From the NCBI RefSeq assembly GCF_024979255.1, contig NZ_JANLCN010000005.1, positions 248,001 to 312,000 on the forward strand: 64,000 nucleotides of DNA, written 5' to 3'. The DNA comes from Herbiconiux moechotypicola. GTDB lineage: Bacteria > Actinomycetota > Actinomycetes > Actinomycetales > Microbacteriaceae. Shown piece by piece: positions 8,457 through 15,640 of this stretch. Made by a program: the position numbers and the translations under genes. Positions within the stretch are counted from its first letter, which is position 1. Every line of letters starts with the position of its first letter. Below the pieces are notes generated by a model. The model made no database searches and was not told where the DNA came from. It was given only the letters and a program-made list of their open reading frames with translations.

Positions 8457-9527
8457 GTGCTGGCAGCGCGGTACCACGACACGCAGGACGTGCGGATCGA
8501 CGAGATCCCCGAACCCGAACCGGGACCGGGCGAGGTAAAGATCCGCGTGGCGTACAACGGCATCTGCGGCACCGACGTGCACGAGTACTACTCCGGCCCC
8601 GCCTGGATCCCGCAGGGCACGCACCCGCGCACGGGGGCATCCCGGCCGATCGTCATCGGTCACGAGTTCTCGGGCACCGTCGTCGCCACAGGCGCCGGAG
8701 TGGCCACCGTAGCGCCCGGCGACCGCGTGTGCGTCGAAGGTCTCTACCCGTGCGACGAGTGCCCGCGCTGCCTGGAGGGCATGCCCAACCTCTGCACCAG
8801 CTTCGCCCTGCACGGGCTCTCGGGCACCGGTGGCGGGCTCTCGCAGTTCACGGTGGTGAAGGACTTCATGGTGCACCGGCTGCCTGACACGGTGTCGCTC
8901 GAACTCGGGGCCCTGGTGGAGCCGATGGCGGTGACCACGCACGCCATCAACCGCGCGCGGCTCAGCCCCGAATCGAAGGTGCTCGTGTTCGGCGCCGGGC
9001 CCATCGGCATCGGCACCTTCCTCGGGCTGCGGGCGCGCGGCGTGACCTCGGTGCTCGTGGTCGAACCCTCGGCTGAACGCCGGGCCGGCATCCAAGCGCT
9101 GGGGGCGACGGATGTGGTCGACCCCACCGCGGTCGACCTGGCCTCGGCGGTGAGCGGGTTCACCGGCGGAGCGGGTGCCGACGTGGCCTTCGACTGCGCG
9201 GGGGTAGCGGCCAGCTTCCGCAGCGCCTGCGAGTCGGTGCGGGCGCGCGGGCAGGTCGTGGTGGTGGCGACCTACGAGAAGGAGCCGCCGTTCCCGGGCA
9301 ACACCGTGCTCCTCGGAGAGGTGGAGATCCTCGGCTGCCTGGCCTACTCGGGCCCCGACTTCGACGACACGATCGCCATCATGGCGGCCGGCGGCTACGA
9401 CATCACGGGCTGGGTGGCGCACATCCCGCTCGACGGTCTGCTCGACGACGGCATCCGCACCTTGCGCGAGGGAAGGGGGCTGAAGATCCTGGTCGACCTG
9501 CCGGGTGGAGACCCAGACCGGGCCTGA
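8457..9527 (+). CDS. Zinc-dependent medium-chain dehydrogenase (2,3-butanediol/polyol type)
   Basis: Zinc-binding MDR-family alcohol or polyol dehydrogenase (356 aa), cytosolic and NAD(P)-dependent. It shows the catalytic zinc site GICGTDVHE, GHEFSG, four structural zinc cysteines (CDECPRC...C) and a Rossmann GAGPIGIG motif. The extended lid between the two halves resembles 2,3-butanediol and sorbitol dehydrogenases. GTG 8457 has a good GAAGGAG six bases upstream. It lies 47 bp after the ROK gene on the same strand and is probably co-expressed; it may oxidise a polyol to the ketose handled by the divergent operon. Substrate is inferred. Confidence 0.85.
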   Translation: MLAARYHDTQDVRIDEIPEPEPGPGEVKIRVAYNGICGTDVHEYYSGPAWIPQGTHPRTGASRPIVIGHEFSGTVVATGAGVATVAPGDRVCVEGLYPCDECPRCLEGMPNLCTSFALHGLSGTGGGLSQFTVVKDFMVHRLPDTVSLELGALVEPMAVTTHAINRARLSPESKVLVFGAGPIGIGTFLGLRARGVTSVLVVEPSAERRAGIQALGATDVVDPTAVDLASAVSGFTGGAGADVAFDCAGVAASFRSACESVRARGQVVVVATYEKEPPFPGNTVLLGEVEILGCLAYSGPDFDDTIAIMAAGGYDITGWVAHIPLDGLLDDGIRTLREGRGLKILVDLPGGDPDRA

Positions 9528-9545
9528 AACGCAGCGCCGCGGCGG

Positions 9546-9571
9546 CGTGGCCGCTCAGAACAGCGGCCACG
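9546..9571. terminator. Bidirectional hairpin between converging genes
   Basis: Perfect 10-bp arms CGTGGCCGCT (9546-9555) and AGCGGCCACG (9562-9571) with a 6-base loop, overlapping the stop of the SCO1664-family gene and facing the end of the dehydrogenase gene. Confidence 0.6.
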
Positions 9572-10343
9572 GCACGGGCGGCATGTCACCCGCCGGGGCC
9601 GGGAAGACCGCATCGGCGATCAGGCTCTCGCAGCGGAGCGCGAAGGCGTCGAGCTCTTCGGCGGTGAGCAGGGGTTCGAGTGCGGAGGCGAGAGCCCCGC
9701 GCTCGAGCGACTCCTGCACCCGCATCACACCGTCGAGCTCGCCGTCGTTCAACGGCTCGCCGATCCACCCCCACAGCACCGTGCGGAGCTTGTGCTCGGC
9801 GTGGAAGGTGAGTCCGTGGTCGACGCCGAAACGGTGCCCGTCGGGCATGCCGAGCACATGCCCGCCCTTGCGGTCGGCGTTGTTGGTGAGCACGTCGAAC
9901 ACCGCCATACGCCGCAGCGCCGCCGAGTCCTCGTGCACGAGCGCCACGGGTCGGTCGTCGGGATCGCTGCCCTCGAACACGACGCACCACCCCGCATCCG
10001 GAACCGCCTCGAGCGGGAGGAGGTCGACCGCCTCCTGCTCGGGGTCGGACTGCTGCCACAGCTGCAGCATCCCCGGGCCGAACGGGCCGTCGCCGAGCCA
10101 GGTGCGGGGCACCACGTTCCAGCCCAGCTGCTCCGAGACGAGGTAGGCCGCCACCTCGCGGTGCGCGAGCAGGCCGGAGGGGAAATCCCAGAGCGGCTTC
10201 TCGCCCTCGATCGGCTTGTAGACCACGCGCGCGTCGTCGAGCCGGGCGAGGAAGGTGGCGTTGGAGGCGGTCGTGATGCGACCCTCGAGCTCGAGCCCGG
10301 TCGAGCCGTCGCCCCCGGATGCGGCGAGGCCGTCGCCGGTCAC
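9555..10343 (-). CDS. SCO1664-family protein (PI3/PI4-kinase-like fold)
   Basis: Conserved actinobacterial protein (262 aa) with a phosphatidylinositol-kinase-like catalytic region. Visible are a VVYKPIEGEKPLWDF lysine segment, TNNADRKGGHVL (like the DRHxxN loop) and FGVDHGLTFH (like DFG). The true substrate is unknown. GTG 10343 overlaps the DUF3090 stop in a GTGA arrangement; the open frame extends further upstream, but the coupling makes 10343 the better start. It is third in the conserved phosphomutase / DUF3090 / SCO1664 set, which implies a shared but undetermined pathway. Confidence 0.85.
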   Translation of the reverse strand: MTGDGLAASGGDGSTGLELEGRITTASNATFLARLDDARVVYKPIEGEKPLWDFPSGLLAHREVAAYLVSEQLGWNVVPRTWLGDGPFGPGMLQLWQQSDPEQEAVDLLPLEAVPDAGWCVVFEGSDPDDRPVALVHEDSAALRRMAVFDVLTNNADRKGGHVLGMPDGHRFGVDHGLTFHAEHKLRTVLWGWIGEPLNDGELDGVMRVQESLERGALASALEPLLTAEELDAFALRCESLIADAVFPAPAGDMPPVPWPLF

Positions 10344-10993
10344 AGGCCGCCCGGGAAGACGCAGTCGTGGCCGTCGGGGTCGATCGGCAGGCCGCACAGC
10401 GGGCACAGATCGCGGCCCGCACCCACGATCTCGCGGGTGCGCTTGGCGAAAGCGCGGGCCGTGCCCACGGGCATGCGCACGAGGAGCACCTCCTCGGGCT
10501 CGATCGTCTCGCGCTCGATGAGCTCGTCGATGCCGGCGGCGTCGGCGAGGGCCGCCTCGAGCGCCTGCTCGGCCTCGTCGAGGCTGTAGACGCCGGCGGG
10601 GATGCCCGGGCCGTCGTCATCGTCCTCGTCGTCGTCGGGGACGACCAGCGGGAAGGCCTCGAGCACGATCTGCGCGGTCGACGGATCCCAGCCCAGGCTC
10701 ATCGTCCCGGTGCGGAACTCCTCTTGCACGGGCTGGTCGAGCGGCTCGTTGTCGACGAGCTCGACGGGGGTGACCGCCGGAACGCTGAACGGGTTGCCCT
10801 CGCCGGCCATGAGCTGGTCGAGGATCTCGTCGATCTTCTCCGCCAGCAGCGCCGACTGCTCCTTCTCGAGCGACGCGCTCACGATGCGGGAGCCGGTGCG
10901 GGCCTGCAGATAGAAGGTGCGCTCACCCGGCCGGCCGATCGTGCCGATGACGACACGGTCGGGCCAGTCGAACTCGTGCACGATCGTAGGCAT
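10340..10993 (-). CDS. DUF3090 family protein
   Basis: Conserved actinobacterial protein of unknown function (217 aa). The beta-rich N-terminal part contains ERTFYLQARTG, an acidic run of Asp/Glu lies near residue 125, and a C-terminal zinc-ribbon-like CPLCGLP...H.C motif is present. ATG 10993 lies nine bases past the phosphomutase stop. GGAG is just upstream, and a TAGGCT exactly six bases before the ATG could give a separate leaderless transcript. It is translated between the phosphomutase and the SCO1664-family protein. Confidence 0.88.
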   Translation of the reverse strand: MPTIVHEFDWPDRVVIGTIGRPGERTFYLQARTGSRIVSASLEKEQSALLAEKIDEILDQLMAGEGNPFSVPAVTPVELVDNEPLDQPVQEEFRTGTMSLGWDPSTAQIVLEAFPLVVPDDDEDDDDGPGIPAGVYSLDEAEQALEAALADAAGIDELIERETIEPEEVLLVRMPVGTARAFAKRTREIVGAGRDLCPLCGLPIDPDGHDCVFPGGL

Positions 10994-10999
10994 GACTCC

Positions 11000-11005
11000 A
11001 GCCTA
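11000..11005 (-). promoter_or_regulatory. Possible internal -10 for the DUF3090 gene
   Basis: TAGGCT on the minus strand, six bases before ATG 10993; its first three bases are the stop codon of the phosphomutase gene. Confidence 0.35.
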
Positions 11006-11728
11006 GGGGCGTGCGGCCGTCTGCGGGCGGGCGATGTCGCCGCCGCCGACGACCTCTTCGGGCCCGGGCGAGGATGCGGTGAGCCAGTCGAGGGGACCGG
11101 CCTCGGTGTTCATCGCCACCACATCGGGGCGCTTCGGCCCGTAGCGCACGACGGAGACGGATGCGGGTCCCACCGAGATGCGCTGGAAGAGATCGAGATG
11201 CATGCCGAGCGCATCCGCCAGCACCGCCTTGATGATGTCACCGTGACTCACCGCCGCCCAGACCGCCTCGTGGCCGTGAGCGGCCTCGACCGCCGCGTCG
11301 TGCTCGCGCACGGCGGCGACGGCCCTGGCCTGCATGCCCGCCATCGACTCGCCGCCGGGGAACACGACGGCGGAGGGCTGGGCCTGCACCGTGGCCCAGA
11401 GCGGATCGGCGGAGAGGGTCTTCAGCGCGTTGCCCTGCCAGTCTCCGTAGTCGCACTCGAGGAGGCGGTCGTCGAACTCGAGGCCGAGCTCGAGTCCGTC
11501 GGCGCCGTCGACGGGCTGCTGGGCGAGGATCGCCTGCGCGGTCTGCACGCACCGTTCGAGCGGACTGGTCACGATTCCCGCGAGCCGCACTCCCGCGAGC
11601 CGCTCACCGGTGGCGCGCACCTGACGACGGCCGATCTCGTCGAGCTCCACGCCGGGCGTGCGGCCCGCGAGCAGACCGCCGGCGTTCGCGGTGGTGCGCC
11701 CGTGCCTGATGAGCAGCAGAGTGGCCAT
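11003..11728 (-). CDS. MSMEG_4193-type phosphomutase (histidine phosphatase superfamily)
   Basis: Phosphoglycerate-mutase-like enzyme (241 aa). The catalytic RHG motif is LIRHGRT (His9), followed by SPLERCVQTA, the acid/base glutamate region ECDYGDWQG, and VSHGDIIKAV carrying the second histidine. It is cytosolic with unknown substrate. A TAGGCT lies six bases before ATG 11728, so this first gene of the trio is probably leaderless. Its order before DUF3090 and SCO1664 homologues is the arrangement recalled from many actinobacteria. Confidence 0.88.
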   Translation of the reverse strand: MATLLLIRHGRTTANAGGLLAGRTPGVELDEIGRRQVRATGERLAGVRLAGIVTSPLERCVQTAQAILAQQPVDGADGLELGLEFDDRLLECDYGDWQGNALKTLSADPLWATVQAQPSAVVFPGGESMAGMQARAVAAVREHDAAVEAAHGHEAVWAAVSHGDIIKAVLADALGMHLDLFQRISVGPASVSVVRYGPKRPDVVAMNTEAGPLDWLTASSPGPEEVVGGGDIARPQTAARP

Positions 11729-11734
11729 GCCACC

Positions 11735-11740
11735 AGCCTA
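11735..11740 (-). promoter_or_regulatory. -10 of the phosphomutase operon
   Basis: TAGGCT, six bases before ATG 11728 on the minus strand. Confidence 0.5.
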
Positions 11741-11773
11741 CGTGGGGTGCGAGCGCCGACGGTCGCGAGCCGG

Positions 11774-12457
11774 TCAGTCGCGAGGCGCCGCGGGCTCGCG
11801 CACGAGTGCCGGGAGGTGCTTGTCGAGCAGGGTCAGCAGTGCCGCGATCGCGATGGCCACGAGCAGGATGACCGCCGAGTTGCGGATCGAGTCGGCGAAC
11901 CCGATGAGATCGACGTCGAGGAAGGGGTAGGGGTACCAGCCGGTGATCGCGCCCCGCACGAAGGTGTAGACGAGCCAGAGCAGCGGCCAGATGAACGCGA
12001 ACGCCATGGTGCGCCAGCCCATCCGGGGCCGCGGGCCGAACAGCAGCCAGCCGAGCAGCGTGGCCCACGGGGAGATGTAGTGGAAGCCGATCGTGGCGGC
12101 CAGCGCCCATCCGGTGGGGTGCACCAGGGAGGCCAGCACGAAGTCGTAAACGATGCCGGTGATGATGATGCCGAGCATCGCGTCCATCCGCAGCACCCGC
12201 CACAGGCGGCCGTCGCGATGGATGCTCGCGGCCAGCGCGATCGAGGTGCCGAGCACGAACAGGTTGCTCTGGATGGTGAAGTAGCTGAACAGGTTGATCA
12301 GCTTCTCGCCGAGGCTCTGGTTCGTGGTCGGCTGGAACGAGTTGACGTCCTGCCCGCCGGTGAACACGAGAACCAGTTGGATGACCAGGGCCGCGCCCAC
12401 GATCACCGCGATGCCCCCGAACCAGAACCGCGCCGCCGTCACCCGTGCCCCGTGCAT
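11774..12457 (-). CDS. Pr6Pr-family integral membrane protein
   Basis: Membrane protein of about 227 aa with six to seven predicted spans and the Pr6Pr family pattern: an FSYFTIQSN segment after the first loop, HPTGW, FHYISPW and GWYPYPFLD. It is related in architecture to FAR-17a/AIG1-like proteins; function unknown. ATG 12457 follows a G-rich stretch; GTG 12463 is an alternative. It is divergent from the MBL gene and ends 45 bp before the phosphomutase start, on the same strand. Confidence 0.82.
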   Translation of the reverse strand: MHGARVTAARFWFGGIAVIVGAALVIQLVLVFTGGQDVNSFQPTTNQSLGEKLINLFSYFTIQSNLFVLGTSIALAASIHRDGRLWRVLRMDAMLGIIITGIVYDFVLASLVHPTGWALAATIGFHYISPWATLLGWLLFGPRPRMGWRTMAFAFIWPLLWLVYTFVRGAITGWYPYPFLDVDLIGFADSIRNSAVILLVAIAIAALLTLLDKHLPALVREPAAPRD

Positions 12458-12499
12458 CCCCACCCCCGTGCCGCGGCCACCGTGACCGCGGCACCAGAG

Positions 12500-12505
12500 T
12501 AGCGT
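12500..12505 (+). promoter_or_regulatory. -10 of the MBL hydrolase gene
   Basis: TAGCGT, six bases before ATG 12512; no Shine-Dalgarno is visible. Confidence 0.5.
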
Positions 12506-12511
12506 GATCGG

Positions 12512-13378
12512 ATGATTGCGGCACGGGACTGGGACGAGGTCGGTGCCGGCGTGTTCCATCGGCGCTATCAGCCGGTCGACGTGTCGGTGGTGGCCGTGGT
12601 CGGGCCCTCGGGCGTCACCGTGGTGGACACGCGCAAAAATCCGGCGGAGGCGCGCGAGATCGTCGACGACGTGGACGCTGCCTTCGGCCTGCCGGTCGTC
12701 GCCGCGGTCAACACCCACGCGCACTACGACCACACCTTCGGCAACCAGGTGTTCGTCGGGCTCGGGGTGCCCGTCTACGGCCACGCGGGGATCGCCGCGC
12801 ACTTCGAGCGGTTCGAGGGGCCGCGACTGGCGGCCGTGCAGGCGGATGCGCAGCGTGAGCCCGACAAGGACTGGGGCGAGGTGGTGCTCACGGTGCCGAC
12901 GGTGGTGGTGCCGGGGGTGGCGGGCGGCGCGATGCGCATCGCGCCCGGCGGGCGGCCGATCGATCTGGTTCCGCTCCCGCCGGGGCACACCGACACCGAC
13001 CTCGCCGTGCACGTGCCCGACGCCGGCGTGTGGGCGCTCGGAGACGTGATCGAGCAGTCCGGGCCGCCGATGTTCGGCTCCGGATCGTACCCGCTCGGCT
13101 GGGGCGGGGCGTTGCGGGCGCTCGCACCGCGCATCCGGAGCGATGAGGTGATCGTGCCCGGGCACGGAGAGCCGGTCGATCTCGGGTTCCTGATGCGGCA
13201 GGCCGAGCGGTTCGACGAGGTGGCGCGGATGATTGTGCGGGCGTGGGAGACCCGCACCGCGGTCGACGAGGTGCAGCTGCCGGGAGGACTGCTGGAGGTC
13301 TGGCCCGACTGGATGCTGCGCTCCGCGCTCCGGGCGGGGTTCGCTCAGCTCTTGTCGCCGGAACGATCGGGCAGGTAG
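12512..13378 (+). CDS. MBL-fold metallo-hydrolase
   Basis: Metallo-beta-lactamase-fold hydrolase (288 aa). The HxHxDH motif is NTHAHYDHTFGN (His70, His72, Asp74, His75), followed by PPGHTDTDL, GDVIE and PGHGEPV, so both metal sites look intact. It resembles cytosolic glyoxalase II-like and cyclase-like hydrolases; substrate unknown. ATG 12512 has a leaderless-type TAGCGT in front. Its last 34 bp overlap the end of the converging AIM24-family gene. Confidence 0.88.
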   Translation: MIAARDWDEVGAGVFHRRYQPVDVSVVAVVGPSGVTVVDTRKNPAEAREIVDDVDAAFGLPVVAAVNTHAHYDHTFGNQVFVGLGVPVYGHAGIAAHFERFEGPRLAAVQADAQREPDKDWGEVVLTVPTVVVPGVAGGAMRIAPGGRPIDLVPLPPGHTDTDLAVHVPDAGVWALGDVIEQSGPPMFGSGSYPLGWGGALRALAPRIRSDEVIVPGHGEPVDLGFLMRQAERFDEVARMIVRAWETRTAVDEVQLPGGLLEVWPDWMLRSALRAGFAQLLSPERSGR

Positions 13379-14052
13379 GGCTCGATCGCGGCGGCCAGCT
13401 TCGCCGGGGTCATCGACTGCAGCCACACGTGGCCCGGACCGTGCAGCTCCGCGAGGAAGAGGGAGTCGCCGAAGAACTTGTTCTTGATGCCCTTGACCGT
13501 CGCGAACTCCAGCGGCATCTCGGCCCGGAACATGGCGAGGTGCCCGGGGTGGATGAGGAGCGACTCGCCCGCCTTCAACTCGTACTCGGTGAGCTCGCCC
13601 GCCAGTTGCACCCACGCGGTGCCGGAGCCTGCCAGCTTCTGGAACACCACTCCCGCGCCGCCGAAGACGCCCGCGCCGAGCTTCTTCTGCAGGCCCACCG
13701 ACACCTCGACGCCCGGAGTGCTCGCGGTGTAGGAGCCCTGCTGGATCATGAACGTGTCGCTGGGGTCAATGCGCATCTCGCGGATGGTGCCCGGCAGCTG
13801 GGCGGCGAACGCCACCAGTCCGCCCTGCGGCGGTGCCGTGTACTGCGTGAGGAAGAGCTGCGCGCCGCCGAGCACGCGCTTGAGGCCGCTCATGAACCCG
13901 CCCTGGCCGCCGCTGCCGTGCGCGGTCGAGGTGTCGAGGTGCATGCCGGGCGTGAGCCAGGCCACGTCGCCACCCTCGGCGACGACGGCCTCGCCGGCGT
14001 CGAGGGTGATCTCGAGGATGGGCATGGTGGTTCCGGTGATGACGGGGTTCAT
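13345..14052 (-). CDS. AIM24 / TIGR00266 family protein
   Basis: AIM24-family protein (235 aa) with the glycine- and beta-rich trp-RNA-binding-attenuator-like fold: GGDVAWLTPGM, GFMSGLKRVLGG, LAGELTEYEL and GIKNKFFGDSLFLAEL. Bacterial members are uncharacterised. ATG 14052 has GGTGA six bases before it and a TACGGT seven bases before it. The gene converges on the MBL gene with a 34-bp coding overlap. Confidence 0.85.
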   Translation of the reverse strand: MNPVITGTTMPILEITLDAGEAVVAEGGDVAWLTPGMHLDTSTAHGSGGQGGFMSGLKRVLGGAQLFLTQYTAPPQGGLVAFAAQLPGTIREMRIDPSDTFMIQQGSYTASTPGVEVSVGLQKKLGAGVFGGAGVVFQKLAGSGTAWVQLAGELTEYELKAGESLLIHPGHLAMFRAEMPLEFATVKGIKNKFFGDSLFLAELHGPGHVWLQSMTPAKLAAAIEPYLPDRSGDKS

Positions 14053-14059
14053 GAGCGTC

Positions 14060-14065
14060 ACCGTA
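14060..14065 (-). promoter_or_regulatory. -10 of the AIM24 gene
   Basis: TACGGT on the minus strand, seven bases before ATG 14052. Confidence 0.4.
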
Positions 14066-14119
14066 GCGCGGTCGAGGGGGAGGCGCTCGCGCGGGGGCAC
14101 GGCGTGGTTGGCTGGAGGT

Positions 14120-14974
14120 ATGGCTGAGGCGCGGGAGCGGGTGTCGTACGTGGTGACGGGCGGTGCGCAGGGGGTCGGGCGGGCGATCGCCGAGCGGTTG
14201 TCGGCCGAGGCGCGGGTGGTGGTGATCGATCGGCACGACGGGGCGGAGGCGGCACCGGAGGTGCGGGTGCCGGGAGCCTTGGTGCCGGGAGCCCGGGTGC
14301 CGGAGGCCCGGGTGCCGCCTGCGCCCGCGGTCGCCCGGCCCGGACCGGTGTTCGTGATCGGTGATGCCGGGGATCCGGCCGTCGCCGCCCGGGCGGCGAC
14401 GCTGGCCGAGGAGCTCGCTCCCTTGCGGGGCTGGGTGAACAACGCGGCCACGCTCGAGACCGCGGGGATCGCGGACGACACGGCCGCGCGCATCCTCGAG
14501 CTCGTCACGGCGAACCTGCGCCTCGCGGTGACGGGCACCCACACCGCGGTGACCCACCTGCTCGCCCACGGGCGTGGCGGCTCGATCGTCAACGTGTCCT
14601 CGCACCAGGCGCAACGCCCGGTGCGAGGAGCCCTGCCGTACGCGACGGCGAAGGCCGCCGTGGAGGGGATGACCAGGGCGGCGGCGGTCGACCACGGGCC
14701 GGACGGCATCCGGGTCAACGCGGTCGCGCTGGGCTCGGTGCGCACCGACCGGTACGACGAGTACCGGCTGGCGCATCCGGATGCCGACGCGCAGATGGCG
14801 CAGCTGCACCCGCTCGGGCGGGTCGGCGAGGCGGCGGAGGTCGCCGAGGTCGTGGCCTTCCTGCTCTCGCCCGCGTCGTCGTTCGTGTCGGGTGCCGTGC
14901 TGCCGGTCGACGGCGGCCGGGCCGCGAACGGGCCCGACCCCGAGGCGCGGACCGCCCGGGCCGCATCGCGATGA
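14120..14974 (+). CDS. SDR-family oxidoreductase with internal 15-bp repeat
   Basis: Short-chain dehydrogenase (about 284 aa). It shows the nucleotide motif TGGAQGVGRA, VNNAAT, SSHQAQRP with the catalytic serine, and the YATAK motif (Tyr and Lys of the catalytic tetrad), plus the usual C-terminal SSFVSGAVLPVDGG. An unusual insertion at residues 50-69 repeats V-P-x-A-x four times, encoded by four in-frame 15-bp repeats. ATG 14120 has GGAGG directly upstream, though close. Its stop overlaps the UDG-family start (ATGA), so the two are coupled. Substrate unknown. Confidence 0.85.
   Translation: MAEARERVSYVVTGGAQGVGRAIAERLSAEARVVVIDRHDGAEAAPEVRVPGALVPGARVPEARVPPAPAVARPGPVFVIGDAGDPAVAARAATLAEELAPLRGWVNNAATLETAGIADDTAARILELVTANLRLAVTGTHTAVTHLLAHGRGGSIVNVSSHQAQRPVRGALPYATAKAAVEGMTRAAAVDHGPDGIRVNAVALGSVRTDRYDEYRLAHPDADAQMAQLHPLGRVGEAAEVAEVVAFLLSPASSFVSGAVLPVDGGRAANGPDPEARTARAASR
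14266..14325 (+). repeat. Four tandem copies of a 15-bp in-frame repeat
   Basis: GGTGCCGGGAGCCyg-like units at 14266, 14281, 14296 and 14311, diverging towards the end. They encode VPGAL, VPGAR, VPEAR and VPPAP inside the SDR protein. Confidence 0.8.
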
Positions 14975-15585
14975 CCGAGACCGCGGAGGGCACCGCGTTC
15001 GGGCGCCTTCGGGCCGAGGTGGCCGCGCACCGGTCGAACGCGTGGGCGACCGAGCTCGGGTGGGAGCCGCTGGTGGTGGGCTCGGAGCGGTCGCGGATGC
15101 TCATCGTGAGCCAGGCGCCTGGACGGCGGGCTCAGGCGAGCGGTGTTCCGTTCGACGACGCGAGCGGAGCGCTGCTGCGGCAGTGGCTGGGCGTCAGCGA
15201 CGAGGAGTTCTACGATGCCGATCGCGTGGCCATCGTGCCCATGGACTTCTACTACCCGGGCAAGGCGGCCAGCGGCGATGCACCGCCGCGGCCGGGGTTC
15301 GCCGAGCTGTGGCACCCGCAGGTGCTCGAGTTGCTCGGCGACGTGCGGCTCACGGTGCTCGTCGGCGCGTACGCCCAGCGGCGGTACCTGGGAGCGGAGC
15401 GCGGGCGCACGCTCACCGACACCGTGCGGGAGGCGGGCACGCGGCTGCCGCTGTTCCCGATCGTGCATCCCTCGCCGCTCACGCGGGGGTGGCGGGTGCG
15501 CAATCCGTGGTTCGAGGGGGAGACGGTGCCGCGGTTGAGGGGGTTGGTGCGCGACGCGCTCGAAGGCGCGCACGGTTCTGCATAA
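14971..15585 (+). CDS. Uracil-DNA glycosylase superfamily protein
   Basis: UDG-superfamily protein (204 aa). It shows SQAPGRRAQASGVPFDDASGALL, corresponding to the GxAPG / water-activating region, then MDFYYPG and the C-terminal HPSPLTRGW matching the HPSPL loop. This type (IPR005122) is common in actinobacteria and proteobacteria and is not proven to remove uracil. ATG 14971 overlaps the SDR stop by 4 bp. The last codons (Ser-Ala-stop) fall inside a 24-bp perfect palindrome shared with the converging esterase gene. Confidence 0.82.
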   Translation: MTETAEGTAFGRLRAEVAAHRSNAWATELGWEPLVVGSERSRMLIVSQAPGRRAQASGVPFDDASGALLRQWLGVSDEEFYDADRVAIVPMDFYYPGKAASGDAPPRPGFAELWHPQVLELLGDVRLTVLVGAYAQRRYLGAERGRTLTDTVREAGTRLPLFPIVHPSPLTRGWRVRNPWFEGETVPRLRGLVRDALEGAHGSA

Positions 15586-15640
15586 GAATCCGGGGTGGCG
15601 TGTGCATAGTGTCGATGCCACCCCGGATTCTTATGCAGAA
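15576..15640. terminator. Bidirectional terminator with perfect 24-bp arms
   Basis: Left arm 15576-15599 and right arm 15617-15640 are exact reverse complements, with a 17-base loop. Both arms contain a stop codon, so each converging gene (UDG-family and alpha/beta hydrolase) ends Ser-Ala-stop within the palindrome. It contains the core TAAGAATCCGG, related to the GCAAGAATC elements elsewhere in this window. Confidence 0.85.
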
